Positions 44,784 through 55,571 of a stretch of 64,000 nt of DNA are shown here, in pieces. The stretch comes from Coniella vitis. Its lineage: Eukaryota > Ascomycota > Sordariomycetes > Diaporthales > Schizoparmaceae. Every line of letters starts with the position of its first letter. Position 1 is the first letter of the stretch. A program made the position numbers and the translations under genes. Location of the stretch: positions 2,232,001 through 2,296,000 of the forward strand of contig WUJK01000007.1 of NCBI GenBank assembly GCA_011317545.1, read 5' to 3'. Below the pieces are notes generated by a model that was not told the DNA's origin, ran no database searches, and saw nothing but the letters and a program-made list of their open reading frames with translations.

Positions 44784-47700
44784 TAAATATAAGTACTACC
44801 TAGGTATGTACGTATATAGCAGTACATCAATTATACTAGTGGCGATGCCCCACGAGCCATGCTGATCCAGAAGAAGAAGTACGAGCCAGCAGAATTCTAG
44901 AGGCGAGCCATCGTACCATGCACTCAAGCTGTCAAGTTTGCAACACTCTTAGAGCTACCGCGAGCTTCGGTGGCCCTCGTCTACTGGGCATTTTTGCCCC
45001 AGGTTCCACGATTGACTACTGTAGTTGACAGACTGGCCTAGTGGCTACTTTAGTGGAGAGCCTGGGAGTCGAAGAGCTCGCCGAGTCACTTACGTACAAG
45101 ACCGACAGACGAAGTTCGCAAACGTCGTTGAACTCCGCTTGCAGACCCCCCTCCCGACGCCCCCGTCCCTGTCTCCTAGCGCTCGAGACGATGTCGAGTC
45201 AGTGTCGGTTGACGTAGATTATGGGGCAGCTCTCTTTTTCGCTAGGCAAAGACGGGCGACTGGTCAACGAGAAGTGAGTGATTATTTGGCGGTTTGATTC
45301 CTTGATGGGAGCTACAATTCCGCGCGTGCACTCATACTATGTATAGTGTCTTCGTGTTGTGTGCACAGAACACATTGTACAATTCCAAGCCTTGTCAAGC
45401 TTTATACTACAGCATTCTTGGGTTTCCGCCTTCTTTTTTCTTTTCTTTCTTCCCTGGTCGCCTTCTCTCGGGGCTTGCCACCCTCTTTCCTTACATAGTA
45501 CTTTGCCTTGCCTTGCCTTGAGAAGCAATGTGCGTTCTAGTAATGCACGGTGCTTGCGTGAGCATGTGCATGTCACAGCATCTGACCCAGTATAGTCTTG
45601 ATCATGGACAAGAACGCCTTGAGAGTGCTCCCCGGTATTTCTCGTAGACATGCATCAGAATGCCAGTCATTTGACGAGTTTCACCAGTCTCGAACGTCGC
45701 ATTCAGGAGGTGCGGTAGTGGAGTCATCTCCGCGTTTTCCAGAGACAATGGGCATGACTTTGAACGACGTGCTCGGTAGGAGGGCTTGTTGCTTTGTTGG
45801 CTGGGTGGCAGAAGCCGAAGGGCGGGTGCGCGGCTACTATGCTACGTAGTAGGTAATACATCTATCTGCATAGTATAGGCGGCATTCCACCGCGGCGGCA
45901 AAGCGACGTTGTACGTATGCATGCTGCTGCAAGCACTCTGGCAGTCTCCGGTGCGAGTGCCAGCAAAAGCAACAGACATGCTCGTTGCTATGATCTTGCC
46001 CCAGACTGCCGCAGACCCCTTGCAGCGGATGCCGACTAACGCTTCTGCTCCCAATTCGGACCGGATCCAACGCCAGGAAATGCATCGCCACCATGGGGGC
46101 ATCCATGCTGTCTTGCCCAGCGGAGCTGGCGTGTTTCTGCTCTTTGGTCGGGCAGCCCGTCCTCCAGCATCCCATGGCTAAGTGCCACGCGCTTCGTGGC
46201 CCGCAACAGACTCAGATGCCGTCGCTGTCCTCAACGAGCATCTTCCTGGTTGATTGGCGAGGCGTTGTATTATGAATGCAGCAAATTCCACCAAAAAGGA
46301 CCAGCAGCCAAGTGCAGCCAATTAGCAGGCCGTCGTACCTTTTAAGCTTGCCCTCTGTCAGTAGTATCTGGCAGTACTGTGGCTGGACAAACAGTTGGGG
46401 CAAGCTCACCACTGCCACCAAAAGCATATCCTCGGCTCCAACCCTCAGTAATTCCGCTCTAGCCTAACAAGCCGCGGAAGGCTTCCTGCTCCAGACTCGA
46501 TTCCGACAGCCTGTCTTTGGAACTGTTGTCAATTTCTCAGTCTATGTGTGTTGTCCTCTTGCTCCCGTTTGCTTCTATAAACCAAATTCACTATCGGGTG
46601 TGCTCGGCCAATTTGCCGAGTTGCTCTTCTCGTCTCGTTCCCCCTCTGGAGGGTTTAAGTGAGCCTAGAGCCGCTGATTGGCCAGAGCGACACAGCGACA
46701 ACTGTACCTAGGTAGTGTGAAGGAACTCAGAAATGACCGGAACGGTTACCACGATCCCAACACTGCTTGGGCCCCCTTTTTGCCGAGATTTATTAAACAC
46801 CACCTGCATAGTGCGTAGGTAGACAGACGGCAACGCAGGTGCAATATCCGCACGCTGATTTGACTGGAGCTGCGAGCAGGACTTCTGACAGACTAATTGG
46901 CCCGAGTGCCGGCTTCCTTTTGTGCTAAATAATACGTGCTATATGATTCCTACATAGCAGTACTCACCTGGGCACTTACCGGACTGATCGGTTAGTGATG
47001 ACCGATAGCCAGCAGCCGATAAAACGGGGCCGCTCGTACCTCCCAGGCTGCTCTTGCTCTGGCCTGAAGGTGCCGAAGTCGTGTCGTCAGTGCAAAGCGA
47101 CATAGTAGACAAATAACGAAATTTTGTGTGTCAGCTCAGCACTAGTTTTTAGCCTGCTTGGCCTACGTCCGTTTGTGTGTCTATGTGTGTCTATGTGCGC
47201 GAACTTGAAGAAAGCATATCTACATGGTGTTGGCCAGGCAGCGACCAGGAGCCAAGGTGCGCTTGGCCTTTGGCTCGACGACTACTACGTACTATGTACA
47301 GGTCCACAGGGCAAGCAAGCAACCCAAGCTGCAAATAGCTGACTCGTATCGCTGGAGTCCAGCCTTGACGAGCATCATTTCTCATCAATTTGGCCCCCTC
47401 GGCTCAGAGGCCACCCTGAACTCTGAATCAACATCATTAGACCGCCCGCCCTGGAGCTATGCTGCTGGATCGACCTCGACCTGCGCGTCTGTCGGATGTG
47501 GCGGACGTGAACGTGCTCCATGGGCAAATTGCCCCAGACAGCGTCGCAAAAGACAACCAAGACGGGATTTCCACCGGCTGCGACATTAAAGAGTTGGGCA
47601 ATCCCCATTTCTCCAGGTCGGACGGAAGCCGAAAGATTGGGGCAGATTTGGGTGGAGGGAGGAGGGCTGGGGCTGACTGGCAGGTGAAGCCAGAGCCCTG

Positions 47701-50318
47701 CGCCTATTCTCGTGAAGCGTGCCGGCGCCGCATCGAGGGAGCCCAATTCCGAGGAGGTCAACTAACCCACAAGCCAGGATCCGGTCTCGCGCTATAGTGT
47801 AGACGACGGCGCTTTTCTGCTCTCTCGACCGAGACATAGTATCCGTTACGTACAGTCCAGACCCGTTTTGTCAGGAGTGGAGCGATGGGCGGAGCAAGAG
47901 TCGAGAGGACGACGAGCAGCAGGGGATCTTTGAGCGCAAAAAAGGCATGTTGGTAACTCGAGGGCCACAGATGGAGAGCAGTCCAAAGTAGCCGCCGTTT
48001 GCGCCAAATAAGGCACGACGCCATACAGAGTAGGGCAGAGACGCACCAAAGAGGAGACGGGCGATCAATGTCCGCCGTGTTTGCGGTGTTTGATGCGGCA
48101 TTGCGTGCATTGCTGCACATGCTGCGAGGTTGATTGTATGCCGCCGCCCGCTCTGCCAGTTGTTGACAGAAGGGGGCCACATACATCGTACTAGTAGGCC
48201 AGAGGGGGCTTTGAGGGGCTGCAGCCAGCACCAGATCATTGGCAAGCGGGCCCTGTACTATGTTACACGAAATGCAAGACCGGCAAGATCACATACATTG
48301 TAGCGTGAGGTTTTCTTTAAAGCCAGCCCCCTCCCATGTCACCTGGCGTCACACTGGAGCCACTGGCAGGCTGCATTTACTTATCTCTGGCCCGTTCCTT
48401 TGCATGTACTGTGATTGGCTGCAGCACAGACATCCGTAAAAAAGTGGCCCATGGCTTTCCAAGTGCCCATGCCTACCATGTATATGCAGCAAGATCTGAT
48501 CCGCACCTGAGGCCTATCTGGGGTCGGAGACAGGGACAGGGACGATGCAGGGAGCGCACGTACCACAATGCCCAATCAACCACTGCCCCGCCCCGCACAG
48601 AGATCTTTTTGCCTGCGCAGAAAGAGAGAGACGACACAATATAGTTTCGACATCAATACCACCACTCTTCTTGAGCACTGACCTCGAGACGCGGGCATCT
48701 GTAACATGCAAGCACACAGGGCTTATATTTCTCTCAGTAAGACATCTTCCAGGTATGTTCATGTGGGAGAGAGAAAGCGAATTTCTCAAAGAACGATCAC
48801 TGCCTATCATTTTCCTACTCCTGCTGCGCTGCGCTGGCAACCAATCATGGAAAAATCGAATCCACATCTCTCGCCTCCCTCAGGGTCTCACTCCCCCTTT
48901 TGGAAGAAGGACCAAAAATTGGGGCTGGCACTCGCCAATGTCAATGGAAGATGCCTGTTGCAAAGAACTGCGCTCTTATCACTGCTTTCTGATTGGCTAA
49001 ACTTGTCGGACATGTCCGAGCGTCTCTTCTTCCCTGCCAGTCCTCGAATAGCGCAGGAACGTCATGTCTTTTCTCCCCCCTGCGTCCTGCTCCATGTGTA
49101 CGTATTGTGATAAGATAAGCGCACACGCGTACGATTGCTTCTTTCGTGCTAGTTTCCCACAGACACTTTTCCTGCCTCCTCCCGTGGTACTCAGTACCTA
49201 CTTGCCACATGCCGAGCCCCCGCACGTCTCACCTTCCTTGCATTTGAGGTTTTATTTTAGCGGCGGCAGCTCCAGTTGCCCACAGGCATTTCATTCATCC
49301 ACACTCTCCCGGTGACAGATGGGGCTCCTTGTTGGGAGAGAACACTATTTCTCCGTTCGTTAGGGATGCAAAAGCTGAGGTGTTCCAGAAGGGGGAACAA
49401 CAAGACATGCCATTGGTCCTGGTATCCGTTTCCAGTACTATGTAGTCTGCATAGTACCATGTACTATAGTACGTGCGCCAGTGAATACAGCCGCCCCTTG
49501 CTCGCCAGCTCGGCCATCTGCTTACAAAGTGGCGGTTGATCAATTGCCCGGTGCCTTGATGAAGCTGTGCCAATTTCTCACAACACACAATACATAGTAC
49601 ACGCTGCAAGGCTGGTTGTCTGCTGCAATTACGGTAACAAACTAGGCAGTCACCCCTTCAACAGCTCGGCAGTCCTCTTTCTATTAGCCGAATTGCCAGA
49701 ATAGCCGACCCAGTCGTGGTCGTTGACAAGCCCTGCGTTTGTGAGGCTTCATGTTACTTTTGTCGCAGAAGTGGCAACGCATCTTGCCTGATCCAATGGA
49801 TAGTCTGGCTGTCTCCTAGCTTCAGTCTTCCATATTCGTAATGCTTTACGTATACAGGTATCTGCGTTCTACTTTATGCCTAGCTAGCGAGGCACATCCA
49901 GCAATATAATAATAGCAGCTCTGGAGATATTTTGCACCCGCAATTCTTAGAATTCTATGTACATACCTAGGTATTACTATGATACATAGTGTTCCACAGG
50001 TCCGCAATGCTTGCGCTAGCATTGGAACGAGCTAGACCATCCTGACCATAGATCAAGGAGGAAAGGGACCAAACAACAGCAACAACAGAAAAAAGGCGCA
50101 CCGAGAAGTTTTTGTTGCCATATGCTTCGTTGAGAACCTGTTAGGTAACAAGTTTGGCATGGTAGCATATTTCAGGGTCCTGTTCGGCCCGGGACTGTGG
50201 ATATATAGCACATAGTTCAAAACGTTACACAGTAGTGCCATCCATCGTTTTCCGATGTAACGCCGCAAGAAACTGACGGCGGGGAGGAGCACTCCCTTTG
50301 GGACCAATGGCAAAAGAA

Positions 50319-50342
50319 GAGAGAGAGAGAGAGAGAGAGAGA
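50319..50342. repeat. GA dinucleotide microsatellite
   Basis: Twelve GA units in the gene-poor block, 58 bases before the second full 16-base palindrome. Confidence 0.9.
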
Positions 50343-50400
50343 AATTACTTTGAGTTCAGTGCCACTTACCCCGCGGAGATCTTTGTTCCTTTCGCTCTCG

Positions 50401-50416
50401 TACTATGTACATAGTA
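50401..50416. repeat. 16-base palindrome TACTATGTACATAGTA
   Basis: Second exact copy of the 16-base palindrome, 5.6 kb from the first. Flanking sequences of the two copies are unrelated, so this is not a recent segmental duplication. Confidence 0.95.
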
Positions 50417-51639
50417 TTTTGCTACCAACCTTGCTTTGCTTTGTCATTGTTGTTGTCTTCTTTCTCTCCCCCAAAACATCTGATTTTATTTAATCTTTTT
50501 CATGGCTTGTGCATTGTTATCATTATTTTTATTCTTCAGCAGACTCAAGCTGCATTCGGCATTGCCTGCCAAGCCCGGCATTTGCAATATACACATGGTA
50601 CACATGGTACACATGGACTTGCTTGGCCTGGCTTGGGTCGTCTTTCTACCGCCTGCTAGCGTTGCACTGGGTCTCAATAGATGAGGGTCCAGGTAGTATT
50701 GGGTCTGAAGATGGTACTACTCTGTATATAGTCCGGATAGTACATAGTCTACGGGTGAGGGGAGCGAAATCCTCTTGAAGATGGGTCTCAATATGCACGT
50801 CTTGTGCTGTGAGACTGGTGGAGCATTATTTGCAATTCCACGGCGGCTGGATCTTCAACAACCTCAACCATATGGCCAGATCCCCAATCATTTCACCACT
50901 AAGGTGGATTGCTACCGCATAATCGTGAGATACTTGTCTGTTTAGCTTATATGCTTGCTAGTGCTATTACAGTATTATATATCCCTCATTATAAAAAAAA
51001 AAGTAGCTGTTCGTCGAGAATGAGGAGGGGACACAATTCATGCATCATATGTGGTCTCCGCCTTTTGACAATAGAGCTGATATCTGTTGAGTGAGCGGCA
51101 GAAATATCCATACATGCAAAACAATCCCGACATACTGAGGATCATAATATACGCTATAACCCGTAATGTTGTATTTCTAAAGCAATGTGAAATGGGGACA
51201 CCTATTTCTGATTTCATCCCAGCCAATACATTATGCAAACCCAAAGACTCCATCCATCCGTTGTATCAAACATGGTGACCTTTCATCCTATTGTTGCAAG
51301 TACTGCTGGTGCTATATGTACTATGTAGATTCAAAGTTATGGAGATAAGGCAAAGAAAGAATCGAAAGAGCAAAAGAATCCACCCAAACATGGCCCCGCT
51401 GGCATTTCGTTTCCACAAATACACTTTGAATCATGTGCTCCGACACCCATGCGCCTTGATGCAAAAATCTGACAACGCAACCTTCATGCTTGCCGGCGTC
51501 CTAGGACCCCGAAGTGTCAACAAGAGACTGTGCTTTTTTTTTTTCACCAAAGGGTATCTTCTTTTTCAGGGTCCTGTGTTTGGAGCGCGAGGCCCCACCC
51601 AAGTCCTTGCCATGCTTTATGCCGATGCCAAATCGACGT

Positions 51640-51663
51640 GCTAAGCAATAGCTATTGCTTAGC
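51640..51663. repeat. Perfect 24-base palindrome
   Basis: Two 12-base arms with no spacer: GCTAAGCAATAG and its reverse complement. It lies about 240 bases beyond the stop codon of cnxABC. CGT on the left and ACG on the right can extend pairing with a two-base bulge. It could form a hairpin in RNA or bind a dimeric protein. Confidence 0.95.
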
Positions 51664-51903
51664 CCACGGACCCCTCATGCTCACTTGTAGGAGGCACTCT
51701 GAGAATAGCGTATCGAAGGGCGTGGCAGGTGATGGCCCCTCTGTGTGGTAGATACGTTCTTAGTTCGGACGAATGAATTCGCCCTCGGCGTACTCCGTAC
51801 CCCTGTGTTGCATGAAGATGCGTCCCGTAGGCTGATGAGGGCGAGGTTTCGCGCCTTGCGTCTGAGCAACATGACTCTGGCGTTCACCGACTCGGTGATC
51901 CAT

Positions 51904-54365
51904 CTAATCAACCTTCGTACCCTCGACCCATCGTCCGCTCTTGCCGCCCTCCTTCAGCACCACCCTCAACCCTTCAATGCGCATACCCTTGTCGACGGCT
52001 TTGCACATATCATATACCGTCAAGGCTGCGGCAGATGCAGCTGTAAGCGCTTCCATCTCGACGCCAGTCTTGCCATCACAGCTCACCGTAACCGTAATGT
52101 CAACCGTGCCTCCTGCTTTGTCCTCTTGCACCTCCAAATCTACACTCACGTGCGAGAGCATGATGGGGTGACACAATGGAATAAGATCAGGTGTCTTTTT
52201 GGCCGCCATGATGCCTGCAATCCGAGCGACGCCAAGCACGTCTCCTTTCTTGTGCCCGTGCTCCCGGACTAATCGTAGAGCGGTTGGATTTGAAAAGTGG
52301 ACGCTGCAGACGGCCCGCGCGGTGCGTTGAGTAGCTTGCTTGTGCGCGATCGAGACCATGTGCGCCTCGCCGGTGGGGCCGAGATGCGTGAGCCTGGGCT
52401 CGTCTCCTACACTTGAGACTCCATTCGAGGTCGGCCATGGCTCTGACGCGGGGCTCGGCGACGATGTATGATGGCGGTCATTGTGATTTTCAGACGTGGA
52501 TAGAAGCCGTGCGTTGGTGGAGAGGAGGCGCCTTTGATGTGTCAAGGTCAACCTAGGGGCCGAAAGAAGGTGGGCAGCAATCGATGTCCAAGGTAGCTGG
52601 GTCCCAGCACGCGTCGTTTGTGTATAGCGTTGGTTGTAATAGGGGCACTGTTGAGGTTTTGCGATCTCCGTCAAAGCTTGCGACGACAAGTGATCTGTAT
52701 GTGCCGAATAGTTATTTAGTCAAGGATATACAGCGCTGCGCGGTGCTCGTGTCTCCCCGGAATCCACTTGCCCGTCGCCTGGGCTGTCAATCTTGTACTT
52801 GGCTAGGACGTTGGCGCCGGAATGCTCGCAAGTCTAGCCAGACTGGACACGCTTTTCGGTCGCGGTGCGATTATCCCGAGTACCAAGGTGCACGCATGCG
52901 AACCAAAAGAAGCACAGGGTCACCCACCTATCAATATCATGGGCCTGTTCTTCATGTGTTCCAGTTCGCCCATGCCAGCGTGTTTGGCCTTCTTGCGTTT
53001 GACTGCTGCGCCAATGACGTGTAGTAGTCGTTCCGAGTTGGGCGCGAGCATCAACTGATGCCCCGCATCCTGCAAAGATAGACCGGGAAATTTCTGGGCA
53101 ATGGCTTGCTTCTTGAGCCTGTCAAAGGCTTCTTCATCAATTGGCATGCCGTTATTGATCTCCCGTATAATATCTCTTAAAGACACCTCGGAATATCCAA
53201 AGAGGCACACTTTGAGATTGCCGTCGCTAGTGATGCGTAGGCGGTTACATGAACCACAGAAATTGTGCGTCATGCTCGTAACAAAGCCGATCTTGCCAGC
53301 AAATCCGGGTATATGCCAAGTCTTGCTCGTGTCATTATGGTCATCTTGAATCTTTTGTAGGGACGGATAGCGTGCACGAATAGCATCCAGCATTTCAGCA
53401 TAGCTGAACATCTTGCCCTGGCTCCATTTGTTGCCATCAAAGGGCATGTACTCAATGAAGCGTACCTCGACGTTTTGGTCGCGTGTCATGTCCACAAAGT
53501 TGAGCAACTCCCTGTCGTTGACGTGACGCATTACCACGCAGTTAATCTTGAATTTGATACCAGCGCCTGCTCGATTTAGCTCATGTATACGCGTAATGCT
53601 CTTTTGAACGGCTTCAAAGCCCCGGCGTCTGGTCATGATTTGAAACTGCCAAGGATCGAGGGTGTCCAGACTCAGATTAATGCCAGTCAACCCGGCTTCA
53701 ACCATATTCTCAAGCTTGCGGTGCAAAGCTATGCCGTTGGTGGTGATGCATAGCTCACGTAGGCCATGGGAGCGCAGGCCGCCCAGTTGCTGCATCAAGG
53801 GTAGGATATCAGGGCGAACAGTAGGCTCACCACCAGTGAGCCGTATCTTATTGACGCCCTGTGCCACAAACGTGGAAGCCAGCAGCAGGACCTCGGGCGT
53901 AGTGAGCAGCGAAGATGGAGGGCTGAGGGGCACACCCTCTTCAGGCATGCAGTAGACGCAGCGGAGATTGCACTTCTCTGTCAATGAAATGCGCAGGTAC
54001 GAGTGCTGCCGGTGGAAATTGTCCGTGAGGAAGTCTGAAAACGGCCTGGCATCGTGGAGGGAGCGCCGCGGAGTGCTGGCACCGGGTCGTCGCAGCTCTG
54101 GCGAAGCGGGTGTGGTTGACGCTGCTGAAGAGGATCCGTGTAGCTCTGCATGACGATGGTGGTGGTCGTGGGGATAGGGGAGCAGGTGGTCTTCGCTGGG
54201 GTCATCTTTATGCAGGCTTGCTCGAGATGCAGCGGCCGAGCTTCCCCGAGATGGTGAGAGGCGGGTGTTCGCATGGGAAAGGACCCATGCCACAGGCCGA
54301 CGAAGGCTCGAAGGGTTTTTCGAGATGCTTGACCGCCAAGCAAAGGACCTCACCGGTGTGAACAT
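51904..54365 (-). CDS. cnxABC: Molybdenum cofactor protein CnxABC: MoaA (radical SAM) plus MoaC domains
   Basis: Makes cyclic pyranopterin monophosphate from GTP, the first stage of molybdenum cofactor synthesis (needed for nitrate reductase). Exon 1 is 54365-52928 and exon 2 is 52694-51904; the spliced product is 742 residues. The N-terminus MFTPVRSFAWRSSISKN is a likely mitochondrial presequence (an in-frame ATG exists at 54476). MoaA domain: EKCNLRCVYC (radical SAM cluster), TGGEPTVRPD, and the second cluster FCGSCNRLR with VCLF. MoaC domain: LTHLGPTGEAHMVSIA, KKTPDLIPLCHP, GKTGVEMEAL, DMCKAVDKGM. Without splicing, MoaA ends ILIGG and stop at 52920; the Gly-Gly tail is known to be needed for MoaA activity. 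Exon 2 has no Met before the MoaC core, so MoaC must be made as a fusion. Confidence 0.93.
52695..52927 (-). other. Alternatively retained intron between MoaA and MoaC parts of cnxABC
   Basis: 233 bases, GTGGGT donor and CACATACAG acceptor with a TTGACTAAATAACTA branch region. The donor lies inside the last codons of MoaA (GGT GGG TGA). Splicing replaces Gly-Gly-stop with an in-frame join (Ile-Asp-His-Leu-Ser) into the MoaC linker; retention leaves MoaA with its Gly-Gly end. Sequence shows both options; use of each is inferred. Confidence 0.75.
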
Positions 54366-55571
54366 GACGGGTGGTTGAAGTTGGCGGGGATCAAGTGCAG
54401 GCTGAGTTGGGCGCAAAAATGCGGATGCGGTTGGCCTTGCGGCTTGAGCGTGCGTGATAGATGCACACTCCCACACACGAACGTCGTCTTGGTAGAAAGC
54501 CAGCAGCTAGAGGATTACAGAGGCGACAGATCCATCGCTTGTGGATTATCAGCTTGGCTATCCGAATCGCCGAAATGCGGCGCACTGCGTTTCTTCAGCC
54601 TGCGATTCGAAGCCGGTGACTGCAGGAGCCCGCGTTAGGAGGGGGGGGGGGGCAGTAAGGTACTCGGCAGCAAGTGCGTGTTGTAGCACAAGATGGCAAA
54701 TAGGGCACATCCACACGCCGAGGGCCGCTGCAGACAGAGCAGTTGGTGTCGCCAAATCAAGACAGACGCTCGGAGGGCGTGTGGCGAGGCTTGAGGTCGT
54801 CCGGCCGCGGCGTTGATAAGGGCTGCCTCAGTCTCTGCGGATCAAAATTGGGCGTAGCCGACCATATACAGTCCATAGATTGCACAGATTGGATGGCATC
54901 AGCTGATACGTACGGAGATCGCGAGACCTGAAGTTCTCCGAAATGTAGAGGAAGAGGACTTGGTGAAGTTGGGTCATAATACGATTTACTCATCTTCGTG
55001 ATGCTGCGCCCGGTCAACTAGTTCTACCATGTACAGGCGCCACAGGCCCACTGGCCGGTACGGACCCCGCCGAAAGCACCCCTGAAGATAGGACCTGATA
55101 CTCTGTCTTGGGGGTAGTTCGCCGCATTCCGTAACGGCAACTAGCCGCCAATGTCTTCCCCAACCCCACTATAGCTCTCAATGTAGCACTGGGTCGCAAC
55201 AATCATAGTGAGACCGGTACCTCGATACTTGGCACTTGATACAAGGCTGAAAAGTTCCAAGGTTGCCATTGGTGCTTCACGCGTCGTACTTTGGCGACAA
55301 CGTCAACACATGTACACTCGAAGCATCGCGGCCTGCATCCACCAACCAGCCACCAACAACTCTTTTGCTTGCAAGCTACAGTGACTTGTATCTCCTCTTA
55401 GGCGCAAATCGAATTCCAACGACAGCACGCGAAATCAGAACAAACAAACGGGCGCGGAACGGTACAACACCCATCTCCTTCATGCTACGTCAAATGCTAC
55501 GTGAGCAACGACGACCGGTGTTTCCCATCTCTTGTCTCTCCTTGACAATTCAACAGACCGCATAAGTCATC
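54366..55571. promoter_or_regulatory. Divergent intergenic region, cnxABC / Wdr8
   Basis: 1.2 kb between divergent starts. It holds a run of 12 G at 54641-54652. C/A-rich sequence just before 55572 fits the leader of the WD gene. No gene seen. Confidence 0.55.

Larger units (their letters stand above)
43875..51903. other. 8 kb gene-poor block
   Basis: Upstream of the FYVE gene and downstream of cnxABC. It holds microsatellites (44391, 50319), two full TACTATGTACATAGTA palindromes (44768, 50401), about ten further half-sites, three TACCTAGGTA palindromes (44797, 46705, 49964) and a perfect 24-base palindrome (51640). Open frames reach about 157 codons but look random: no domains, high Cys/Trp, no family likeness. 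Base composition by eye resembles other intergenic DNA here, with no strong AT-rich or RIP-like blocks. It could hold non-coding RNAs or long regulatory regions. Confidence 0.5.

Noticed and set aside
47758..48245. 157- and 124-codon leftward frames
   Set aside because: No domain, random composition, overlapping frames on the same strand; treated as chance.
52584..53024. 146-codon rightward frame
   Set aside because: Antisense to the cnxABC intron and exons; no likeness to any family.
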